64,000 nucleotides of DNA. Source: Antrihabitans stalactiti (GTDB lineage: Bacteria > Actinomycetota > Actinomycetes > Mycobacteriales > Mycobacteriaceae). A program made the position numbers and the translations under genes. The notes beneath the pieces are model-generated. The model had not been told where the DNA came from. It saw nothing but the letters and a program-made list of their open reading frames with translations, and did not search any database. The DNA lies in NCBI RefSeq assembly GCF_012932915.1, contig NZ_VCQU01000003.1, positions 558,001 to 622,000 on the forward strand. Reading direction: 5' to 3'. The first letter of the stretch is position 1, and every line of letters starts with the position of its first letter. Below are positions 17,568 to 25,006 of the stretch, in pieces.

Positions 17568-19109
17568 GTGGCGATCAGCACCATCCGCGTCTCCGAAGTA
17601 CTCGCGGCGCTGTCGTTGACGACCGATCTCGCGACGGGAATGCCGTTCGAGAAGGGTCTCGCGACGTGCCTGGTTGCGACTGCGCTCGCCGACGAAATCG
17701 GGCTCGATTCCGCCGATTGTCGAGTGGTGTTCCACGCGGCGTTACTCGGTGCGGTCGGGTGCACCAGCCACGCGACCGAGAATGCGGCGATCTTCGGTGA
17801 CGACATCGCATTCGAAACCGCATTCAAGGCGCTCGATTTCGGGGACGCGGAGGTATTCGGCGCACAGATGGCGCAGTTCGGCTCCTGGGCGGGACCCGAG
17901 AAGCAGCCGAAGATGGTCGCGGACTTCCTACGCTTGGCGCCGACCACCGGGGCCGTCGCGGCTCGGTCCGTGTGCGAGGTGAGCAAGGCGCTCGGACCGC
18001 GCCTCGGTTTGCCCGAAGGCTCGGTCACTGCGCTTTCGGAGGTCTACGAACGGTGGGACGGGCTCGGGATTCCGGACCACGAGCACGGCGACGAGATTTC
18101 GCTGCCCGCGCGGATCCTGCACGTTGCCGAGCAGGCGGTCCAGGCACACGGCGCGCGCGGGCGCGGAGCCGCTGTGAGCGAGCTACAACGGCGCTCGGGC
18201 GGACACCTCGACCCCGACCTCGTATCCGCATTCGTCAAAGGCGCCGACACGGTCTTCGGCAGGCTCGATTCGCCGGACCTGCTGGCCGCAGTGGTTGCCG
18301 CCGAACCAGGACTTCCGGCAGTCGTCGTCCCCAGCGAACGCGACCGGCTATGCCTGGCGCTGGCGATCGTCGTCGACCTCAAAGGCCGTTTTCTGCTTGG
18401 GCATTCGGCGCATGTCGCGGGACTGTCGGATCGGGCAGGCGAACTGTCCGGAATGTCGGCGGACGATCGTGCACGGCTGCGCGCAGCCGCGTTGCTGCAC
18501 GACATCGGTCGCGCGGCGGTCTCGAGCAGCGTCTGGGATCGCCCCGGACCGCTCGGTGCGGGCGACTGGGAACGGGTCCGGCTGCACGCGTACTGGACCG
18601 ACCGCATTCTGCGGCGCTGTCCTGGCTTGGCTGACCTCGCCGATATCGCCTCTGGTCATCATGAGCGGCTCGACGGGTCCGGCTATCACCGTGGCTGCCG
18701 CGGTCGTGACTTGTCTGCTGCAGCCAAATTGCTCGCTGCCGCAGACGTTTTCGCCGCACTCACCGAGGACCGGCCCTATCGGCCCGCACATTCACCGGGT
18801 GCGGCCGCGAGCATCATTGCCGAGGAAGTCGCCGGTGGTCGACTCGACCGAGACGCCTGCGCTGCCGTCGTCGAGGCCGCGGGACTGCGCCCGCCTCGTC
18901 GGCAATGGCCCAACGACCTCACAGATCGCGAGGTCGACGTTCTGCGCCTGGCCGCACGCGGGATGTCCAATAGGAAGATCGCCGGGGAGCTAGTCGTCTC
19001 GGAACGAACGGTCGGCCACCATCTGGCACACATCTACGACAAGATCGGCCGCCGTACGAGGGCAGGCGCCGCCGTATTCGCGATGGAGCACGGACTACTA
19101 CCGGGATAG
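17568..19109 (+). CDS. HD-domain phosphohydrolase with C-terminal LuxR-type HTH
   Basis: 513 residues starting at GTG 17568. The region from about residue 265 holds an HD-GYP-like domain: a helix with GHSAHVAGLSDRAGEL, then LLHDIGRAAVSS (the HD pair), and HHERLDGSGYHRG, where canonical HD-GYP proteins have GYP and this has GYH. The last 65 residues are a LuxR-family helix-turn-helix, DLTDREVDVLRLAARGMSNRKIAGELVVSERTVGHH. The N-terminal part also looks like a degenerate HD repeat (VYERWDGLGIPDHEHGDEI). It may couple nucleotide or cyclic-di-GMP hydrolysis to transcription; which activity survives cannot be told. It is followed by an SnoaL-like gene. Confidence 0.85.
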   Translation: MAISTIRVSEVLAALSLTTDLATGMPFEKGLATCLVATALADEIGLDSADCRVVFHAALLGAVGCTSHATENAAIFGDDIAFETAFKALDFGDAEVFGAQMAQFGSWAGPEKQPKMVADFLRLAPTTGAVAARSVCEVSKALGPRLGLPEGSVTALSEVYERWDGLGIPDHEHGDEISLPARILHVAEQAVQAHGARGRGAAVSELQRRSGGHLDPDLVSAFVKGADTVFGRLDSPDLLAAVVAAEPGLPAVVVPSERDRLCLALAIVVDLKGRFLLGHSAHVAGLSDRAGELSGMSADDRARLRAAALLHDIGRAAVSSSVWDRPGPLGAGDWERVRLHAYWTDRILRRCPGLADLADIASGHHERLDGSGYHRGCRGRDLSAAAKLLAAADVFAALTEDRPYRPAHSPGAAASIIAEEVAGGRLDRDACAAVVEAAGLRPPRRQWPNDLTDREVDVLRLAARGMSNRKIAGELVVSERTVGHHLAHIYDKIGRRTRAGAAVFAMEHGLLPG

Positions 19110-19190
19110 GTCGAACGACCGATGTGACGGAGGCCGCCCCCGCGCGAATATTGGTTCAGTCAAACCGGACCGATTCAGCGGAGGCCCCAA

Positions 19191-19631
19191 ATGTCTTCTC
19201 CCAGTATCACTTCCAACTCCGCAACTGTGGCCGAACTCTACGAGGCGTTCGGTCGTGGCGATATCGCCACCATCCTGGACCGGATCGCCGACGATGCCCG
19301 CCTGGAGGAGTGGGCGGACAACACGGCTCAGCGCGCCGGTGTCGGTCACCTGCAGAGCCGCCGCGGACCGCAGGGCATGGCCGAGTTCCTCGCCTCGATT
19401 GCCGATTGGACGGTCGGCGAGTTCTCGGTCCTCGATGTGATCGGGGACGGTCGTCAGATAGCCGTCGAGGCGCGGGTCGCCTGGACCTTGCCGAACGGTC
19501 GGGAGATCGCCGACGAGGAAATGCACCTCTGGACCTTCGACGACGCTGGCAAGGTCACGCGGCTGCGCCATTACGTTGATACGGCAAAGCACATCGCCGC
19601 CGCGACCGGCATCGATGGAGCGACGCGATGA
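19191..19631 (+). CDS. SnoaL-like / NTF2-fold protein
   Basis: 146 residues with the NTF2-like cone fold pattern: an N-terminal helix VAELYEAFGRGDIATILDRIADDARLEEW, a central helix MAEFLASIADWTV and a beta sheet ending HLWTFDDAGKVTRLRHYVDTAKHIAA, the usual SnoaL C-terminus. Such proteins are small cyclases, isomerases or ligand-binding proteins. A GGAGG ribosome-binding site lies 7 bases before ATG 19191. It overlaps a possible small downstream gene as ATGA. Ligand unknown. Confidence 0.85.
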   Translation: MSSPSITSNSATVAELYEAFGRGDIATILDRIADDARLEEWADNTAQRAGVGHLQSRRGPQGMAEFLASIADWTVGEFSVLDVIGDGRQIAVEARVAWTLPNGREIADEEMHLWTFDDAGKVTRLRHYVDTAKHIAAATGIDGATR

Positions 19632-19792
19632 CCCACCAGACCGCCCCGAAGTATCTCTTCGGACTACTGGTCGGCGCAGCAGCCTTCGTCGTCGCTGCTG
19701 CATCGAACCCCTGCGCCGCTGGTCACAGCCCCGCGAAGAACTCCCTGATGTCGGGGACGACCACCTCAGGTTTCTCGAGCGCAGCGAAATGA
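19628..19792 (+). CDS. Possible 54-residue single-pass membrane or exported protein
   Basis: ATG 19628 overlaps the SnoaL-like stop (ATGA), which favours coupled translation. The product has one hydrophobic stretch, YLFGLLVGAAAFVVAAAS, then a short Ser/Thr/Ala tail. The last 70 bases overlap the 3' end of the convergent epoxide hydrolase gene. No family is recognised and it may be spurious. Confidence 0.35.
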   Translation: MTHQTAPKYLFGLLVGAAAFVVAAASNPCAAGHSPAKNSLMSGTTTSGFSSAAK

Positions 19793-20883
19793 CCGCCTGA
19801 TTCGTGTTCCGTCCAGCGCACGATGTTGTCGAACTGCTCGGCGACCCGACGGACCGGAATCATGATCTCCTTCGGAAACACCATCATCCCCAGGGGAACC
19901 GTGGACGGCTCGAGTCTCCCGCCGAAGCCCCCGGACCAAGCCGTTTCGTAGTAGAGACGTGCCGACGAACCGGCCGTGTCGGTGAACCAGTAGAGGCAGA
20001 CGTTGGTGAGGAGGGCGTCGCGCTCGACGGCGCTCTCCGGCAATCCGGTGTTGTCGGTCCATGCTTTGAACTTCTCCACGATCCAGGCCATCTGGCCGAC
20101 CGGTGAATCGGCAAGTCCGTAGGCGAGGGTCTGCGGTTTCGTCGACTGGATCATGAAGTAACCCATCTCGGTGGCGCGGATGAATGCCGAGTTGTCGCGC
20201 GATGCTTTGATCCGGGCACGGTCGGCATCGGTGACGCCGGGTAGGGCGTCGACGTCGAGTTTGCGGCCGGGCACGCCCGACGACAGCATCGTCAGGTGGG
20301 CGCCGATGACGTTGTCCGGAGCGACGCGCATCAGAGCATGGGTGACCACACTGCCCCAGTCGCCGCCGTGTGCGCCATAGCGCTCGTAGCCCAACCGTGC
20401 CATCAGTTCTGCCCAGGCTTGGGCGATGCGACGCGGGGTCCACCCCTTGTCGGTGGTGTGGCCGGAGAAACCGTAGCCGGGCAGCGACGGGACGACGACG
20501 TGAAATGCCGGTTGATCGGCCGGAGGCTCGGTCAACGGTGCGATGACGTCGACGAACTCGGCAAACGATCCCGGCCAGCCGTGCGTGAGCAGTAGAGGCG
20601 TCGCGTCGTCGCGAGAGGACCGGACGTGCAGGAAGTGGACGTTGGCCCCGTCGATGGTGGTGGTGAATTGCGGGAACGCATTGAGTCGCGATTCTGCAGC
20701 ACGCCAATCGTATTCGTCTCGCCAGTAGGCGGCCAGCTCGCGGGCGTAGGCCAGTGGCAGACCGTAGGACCAGTCCTCGGCGGGCTGCGCGTCGGGCCAT
20801 CTTGTGTTGTCGAGACGGCGGCGCAGGTCGTCGAGCGCGGCGTCGTCGATAGCGATGGTGAATGGCTCGATGCTGGCGCTCAT
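19723..20883 (-). CDS. Epoxide hydrolase (alpha/beta fold with EHN domain)
   Basis: 386 residues. The N-terminal 110 residues match the epoxide hydrolase N-terminal domain (IDDAALDDLRRRLDNTRWPD...DWSYGLPLAY...LNAFPQFTTTIDG). The alpha/beta hydrolase core has the oxyanion HGWPGSFAEF, the nucleophile elbow HGGDWGSVV (Asp) and the terminal catalytic His in GGHFAALEKPE. It opens epoxides to diols by a covalent ester intermediate. Length is normal. It is convergent with the SnoaL-like gene and divergent from the flippase gene. Substrate unknown. Confidence 0.93.
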   Translation of the reverse strand: MSASIEPFTIAIDDAALDDLRRRLDNTRWPDAQPAEDWSYGLPLAYARELAAYWRDEYDWRAAESRLNAFPQFTTTIDGANVHFLHVRSSRDDATPLLLTHGWPGSFAEFVDVIAPLTEPPADQPAFHVVVPSLPGYGFSGHTTDKGWTPRRIAQAWAELMARLGYERYGAHGGDWGSVVTHALMRVAPDNVIGAHLTMLSSGVPGRKLDVDALPGVTDADRARIKASRDNSAFIRATEMGYFMIQSTKPQTLAYGLADSPVGQMAWIVEKFKAWTDNTGLPESAVERDALLTNVCLYWFTDTAGSSARLYYETAWSGGFGGRLEPSTVPLGMMVFPKEIMIPVRRVAEQFDNIVRWTEHESGGHFAALEKPEVVVPDIREFFAGL

Positions 20884-20920
20884 GAAAACGAAGGTAGTAC
20901 GGGGCTGACATCATGGGCCG

Positions 20921-22132
20921 ATGACCTCTCGTTCCGGCACGCGTGCAGCTGTCGCCGGAATGACGATGGTGACCGCAGGTTCGATGACCGCGAACGTGGC
21001 GGCCTACCTGCTGCACGTTCCGGCAAGTCGCTGGCTGGGCCTCGCCGGTTACAGCGAGTTCGCCACCTTGCTTGCCGCGCAGCTCGTCTTGGCCGTGCCT
21101 GCCCTTGCATTGCAAACTGTCGTCGCCCGCGAGGCGGTCCACGGCGCATCGGTCGAGGCGTTGCGCGCGTTGACGCGGCGATGCGCAGCGATGGTCGCCG
21201 TCGTCGCTGCGGCATTGGTTCCTGCCATTTCTGCTGTTCTGAACGTCGGCGTCGTAGCAACGATCTCGGCATTGCTGGTCGCGCCGATTCTGGTGCTGCT
21301 CGCCGGAGAGCAGGGCATATTGCAGGGCGGCAACCGATTCAGGGATCTCGCAGTGCTGCTCGGCAGTGCGGGAATCGCGCGAGTCGTGCCTGCGGTCATC
21401 GTGCTGGCCGGCGGCGGCGGTTCGTCGGCGGCTTTGGCAGCGAGTGCCGTGGGGACCGCCGCGGTCGCGATCGCGGCTCGAGTCTGGACTGGCACGACAG
21501 TCGGCGTCGCCACAACCGAAAGTCCCGCTGCGACGGTTGCCTCGGTGTTGATGGCGGCGCAGGTGCAGGCGGCCTTGATCGCACTGTCATCGGCCGATCT
21601 ACTGGTCGCGCGGATCGTCCTCGACGGCGACGATGCAAGCCTCTATGCGTTGGGCGCGGTGGCGACCAAGGCTGCCTTCTGGCTTCCCCAGGCGGTCGCC
21701 GTCGTGATGTATCCGAGGATGGCGCATCCAGAACATTCTGTCCGGGCGGTCCGAACCGCGTTGGCGGTCTTGGTCGGGTTGGGTGCGCTTGCGGTTGCCG
21801 GAGTGGCGCTCGGCTCGCCTATGCTGCCGACCCTCGTCGGCGACGCATACTCGCCTATTCAGGGCACGTTGTGGGCCTTTGCGCTCGACGGTGCCTGTCT
21901 CGCCGTCCTGCAAGGCGCGCTGCTGTCGGCGATAGCCGGTCGGCGAACGAGATTCGCGCTGGTCGCGTGGGCGGGATTGGCTGCCGAGGTGGTCCTCGCA
22001 TTGACCGTGGCGCACTCGATCGTTCAGCTGATCACCATCGCGGTCGCCTGTGCGGCAGTCACCACGATTGTTGCGTCCGTCGTCGCTTTACGGGTTGTCG
22101 AGAAGTCGACGGGTGCTCCGACCGCTTCGTGA
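20921..22132 (+). CDS. Polysaccharide biosynthesis flippase-like membrane protein
   Basis: 403 residues with about 12 predicted membrane helices, arranged as in MOP/Wzx-type lipid-linked oligosaccharide flippases. The first helix includes TANVAAYLLHVPASRWLGLAGYSEFATLLAAQLVLAVPALALQT, a pattern common in this superfamily (GxxxYGxFA-like). Helix 7-8 has ALGAVATKAAFWLPQAVAVVMYPRMAH, again typical. It starts 37 bases from the divergent epoxide hydrolase gene. No neighbouring glycan cluster is obvious, so the substrate is not inferred. Confidence 0.82.
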   Translation: MTSRSGTRAAVAGMTMVTAGSMTANVAAYLLHVPASRWLGLAGYSEFATLLAAQLVLAVPALALQTVVAREAVHGASVEALRALTRRCAAMVAVVAAALVPAISAVLNVGVVATISALLVAPILVLLAGEQGILQGGNRFRDLAVLLGSAGIARVVPAVIVLAGGGGSSAALAASAVGTAAVAIAARVWTGTTVGVATTESPAATVASVLMAAQVQAALIALSSADLLVARIVLDGDDASLYALGAVATKAAFWLPQAVAVVMYPRMAHPEHSVRAVRTALAVLVGLGALAVAGVALGSPMLPTLVGDAYSPIQGTLWAFALDGACLAVLQGALLSAIAGRRTRFALVAWAGLAAEVVLALTVAHSIVQLITIAVACAAVTTIVASVVALRVVEKSTGAPTAS

Positions 22133-22161
22133 CGGTGGTGGTGACGCCTACTGTTGTGCGC

Positions 22162-22506
22162 ATGATTACCGCTGTTCACACGCTGATCTATGCCGAGGAC
22201 GAGGACGCCGCTCGCGCGTTCTTCCGCGACGTTCTGGAGTGGCCGAACGTCGACGCGGGCGGCGGTTGGCTGATCTTTCGAAGCGGTCCGAGCGAGTTGG
22301 CTCTGCACCCGACCGAAGGCCGACCGCACCACGAGCTCTCGTTGATGTGCGACGACCTCGATGCGACGATCGCCGAGCTGACCGCGAAGGGTGCGGAATT
22401 CAGCGGCGAGATTAACGAACAGCGCTGGGGTCGAACGATCAATCTGAAGGTGCCAGGGGCTGGCGAGATGTTGCTCTACCAGCCCCTGCACCCGACGGCG
22501 TACTAG
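22162..22506 (+). CDS. VOC family (glyoxalase/extradiol-type) protein
   Basis: 114 residues forming two beta-alpha-beta-beta-beta modules of the vicinal oxygen chelate fold: ITAVHTLIYAEDEDAARAFFRDVLEWP then HHELSLMCDDLDATIAELTAKGAEFSGEI. Potential metal ligands include the His near the start (VHTLI) and in HELSLM, and a C-terminal Glu (GEMLLYQP). ATG 22162 lies 30 bases after the flippase stop. The enzyme or binding activity is not predictable. Confidence 0.87.
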   Translation: MITAVHTLIYAEDEDAARAFFRDVLEWPNVDAGGGWLIFRSGPSELALHPTEGRPHHELSLMCDDLDATIAELTAKGAEFSGEINEQRWGRTINLKVPGAGEMLLYQPLHPTAY

Positions 22507-22509
22507 GAG

Positions 22510-23697
22510 CTACTTCTCCAAGTTCGGACGCTTGATGACGTCCGTCTGGTCGCTTGTCATGTTGGTACGTGGAATCTCTTCGGTGCGGTCCGAGGAGAAG
22601 TCGCGACGGCTGCTGCCAGGCTGCGCTTGCGGATCGTTGCTCGCTGCCGGCGCCGGTGGCGGATTTCCGGTGGCGCGACGCCGTCCCGGGGTACCGCCAC
22701 TGCGGAAGCCGAGGAACAGGCCGACGATGAGCAGGATCACGCCGAGAATTCCGATGATGATCGGGATGGTCCGGCCGAACAACGACAGCTTGTCCGCGCC
22801 GTCCTTGGCCTTCTCGATCTGGCTTTCGATGGTGTTCTCGTCGTAGACCAGTGCTGCCTTGAGGACCGTGACCTCGGGCTTGTCCGCGCTACGTGCGTAG
22901 TACTGGAAAGGCTTCTCGCCGCCCTTGATGACGGTGCCGGTGACGGGATCGACCCAGATGTCACGGGTGTTGGTGTACCAGCGAGTCATCGTGACCGGCG
23001 CGGTACCGCCCTCGACACCCCACTTCTCCGCGGGCAGCGTCAGCTTGTTGGTCGGGGAATTCACAACCTTCGACAAATCCGTCGGCCCGACGTTCTGGCT
23101 GAAGTGGTAGACCTTCATCCCGTTGATCTCGGTCTCTTCGACGAAATCGATCGGGTGCGTCTCACGCGAGTTGGTGTCGTAGTACGGGTAGGACTCTTTC
23201 TGGGTGTCGAACGGGAACCGGTAGATCAAGCCGCCGATTTCGACCTCTTCGGCTGGTTTGCCTGCGTCGACCTGGATGGAACCCTTCGGGTCCTGGATCG
23301 GCTCACCGGTCTTGCGATCGAACGTTCCGCGAACGATGCTCGCGGTGAGCAGCCCGGTATCACCTTGCTTGTCGGTCCGGCGCAGCGTCGAACCGCCCTG
23401 CAACGTCACCTTTTCCGCGTCCGATGGCTCTTCGATGGTGATGAAGCGTTGCGAGACGAACTGAACGTTCTTGTCGACCTTCGCGGACCCGGTCGGCGAG
23501 GTCAGGGACTTCGCGTCGAGGACCTCGGCACCCTCGGGTCCCGTCGTCGCCACAGTCGTGACTTCGAGGTCGAGCGGTGTCTTCGCCAGTTTGCCCAGCG
23601 TGTAGGTCGGAATGAGGATGGCGGCAACCAAGAGGAAGGCGCCGAGCCCGACCAGAATGCAGGCCAGTGTCCTCCCTGATCCCGAACGCTCCGCCAT
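22510..23697 (-). CDS. DUF3068 (PorA-like family) membrane-anchored protein, Rv0227c-like
   Basis: 395 residues. ATG 23697 is preferred over ATG 23703 because AAGGAG then sits 7 bases upstream. An N-terminal membrane helix (ACILVGLGAFLLVAAILIPTYTLG) leads into a large extracytoplasmic beta-rich domain, then a second helix (TIPIIIGILGVILLIVGLFLGF) and a basic, Pro-rich cytoplasmic tail ending in Asp/Thr/Lys-rich sequence. DUF3068 proteins occur only in mycolic-acid bacteria and are often labelled porin PorA family, though the two-helix layout is not that of a porin. Divergent from the Rv0228-type acyltransferase, as in M. tuberculosis. Confidence 0.9.
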   Translation of the reverse strand: MAERSGSGRTLACILVGLGAFLLVAAILIPTYTLGKLAKTPLDLEVTTVATTGPEGAEVLDAKSLTSPTGSAKVDKNVQFVSQRFITIEEPSDAEKVTLQGGSTLRRTDKQGDTGLLTASIVRGTFDRKTGEPIQDPKGSIQVDAGKPAEEVEIGGLIYRFPFDTQKESYPYYDTNSRETHPIDFVEETEINGMKVYHFSQNVGPTDLSKVVNSPTNKLTLPAEKWGVEGGTAPVTMTRWYTNTRDIWVDPVTGTVIKGGEKPFQYYARSADKPEVTVLKAALVYDENTIESQIEKAKDGADKLSLFGRTIPIIIGILGVILLIVGLFLGFRSGGTPGRRRATGNPPPAPAASNDPQAQPGSSRRDFSSDRTEEIPRTNMTSDQTDVIKRPNLEK

Positions 23698-23836
23698 TGT
23701 CATTCTCCTTACTGGTCGACCGCCCGACTTCGGCGACATCGTGTTCACGGCAGACACTAACAGTCTCGCGCGAAGCTTCAATGGTGGAGCGGGCCTATAT
23801 CGCCGAGTTTCTCGTCAGCGGTGCACACTTGTGGCG

Positions 23837-25006
23837 ATGACATCGACTGCCCGGGGCTTCGTACCCGCACTGGACGGCCTTCGCGCGTGCGCAGCATTCG
23901 GAGTGTTGTTGACGCACGCAGCATTCCAAACCGGCGCGACAGGTCCTTCGGTGATCGGCCGGGTTCTCGGCCGTTTCGATATGGCTGTCGCCGTCTTCTT
24001 CGCGTTGTCGGGCTATCTGCTCTGGCGGTCACATGCTGCGGCGGCCCGAGGTTTGGCTGCCCAGCCGTCGACGATCCGCTATCTCTGCAACCGCGCCGCG
24101 CGAATCCTGCCCGCGTATTGGGTCGTCGTAGTCGTCGTGCTGGCATTCCTACCCGAGGCCGGCGGCGGTCTCCGGGTATGGCTGGCCAATTTGGGTTTGG
24201 TCCAGGTCTTCGTCCCGCTCACGTTGACCAACGGGATGACCCAGATGTGGAGTCTGTCTGTCGAGGTCGCCTTCTACCTGGTCTTGCCGGTCGTCGCCTT
24301 CGGGATGGTGTGGTTGCGCGGGCCGCGCGCCAAGTTCCGCGTCCCGGTGCTGCTCACCGTTGCGGTGGTGGCGTTGGGCTGGGGATTTATCCCGATCCCG
24401 ACACCCGACGGAATTCACTCCGACAACTGGCTTCCTGGTTATCTCCCGTGGTTCGCGGCAGGGATGGTGGTGGCCGAGTTGGGGGTCGGCGCCGGACCCC
24501 GAATCGTCCGGTTCGCCCAACACCAGCGTGTGCTGCTGGTGATCGCCGCGGTGGCATTTGCGTTGTCGGCCACCAACCTTGCGGGCCCGGAGGGCCTGAC
24601 GCGTGCGCAGCCGTGGCAGTTCGCCGTCAAGATCGGCCTGGGCGCCGTCCTCGGTTTCGCATTGATCGCGCCGATCGCCTTTTCCGAACGCGAAGGGCAC
24701 CGCTATCTGGGGCACCCGGTGATGCTGGCGCTCGGACGCTGGTCGTACGGCATCTTCATCTGGCATCTCGCGGTGCTGTCGATCGTGTTTCCGGTGTTCG
24801 CGGTGGTGCCGTTTCGCGGCAGCTTCATCTTCGTTCTCGTCGTGACAGTCGTACTGACGATTCCGGTCGCGTCGGCCAGTTATGCGCTGGTCGAGGAACC
24901 GGTTCGGCGCGCGGTCAAACGGTGGGAGATCCGCCGCAACATCGGTGGCAGACCAGCGATCACCGACAACCCGAGCGCGACGACCGCCACCAGCGCGGGT
25001 AGCTGA
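23837..25006 (+). CDS. Acyltransferase 3 family integral membrane protein, Rv0228-like
   Basis: 389 residues with about ten membrane helices. The signature begins FVPALDGLRACAAFGVLLTHA, with the conserved Arg and His of the acyltransferase 3 family, then FFALSGYLLWR, QMWSLSVEVAFYL and the late LGRWSYGIFIWHLAVL. It probably transfers an acyl group from the cytoplasm to a glycan or lipid on the outer face. ATG 23837 is used; the upstream open frame belongs to the opposite-strand gene. Its last 127 bases overlap the 3' end of aftD on the other strand. Confidence 0.9.
   Translation: MTSTARGFVPALDGLRACAAFGVLLTHAAFQTGATGPSVIGRVLGRFDMAVAVFFALSGYLLWRSHAAAARGLAAQPSTIRYLCNRAARILPAYWVVVVVVLAFLPEAGGGLRVWLANLGLVQVFVPLTLTNGMTQMWSLSVEVAFYLVLPVVAFGMVWLRGPRAKFRVPVLLTVAVVALGWGFIPIPTPDGIHSDNWLPGYLPWFAAGMVVAELGVGAGPRIVRFAQHQRVLLVIAAVAFALSATNLAGPEGLTRAQPWQFAVKIGLGAVLGFALIAPIAFSEREGHRYLGHPVMLALGRWSYGIFIWHLAVLSIVFPVFAVVPFRGSFIFVLVVTVVLTIPVASASYALVEEPVRRAVKRWEIRRNIGGRPAITDNPSATTATSAGS

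Noticed and set aside
20626-22161. Long plus-strand frame leading into the VOC gene
   Set aside because: The upstream part is Arg/Gly-rich and overlaps the flippase in another frame; the VOC fold begins at ATG 22162.
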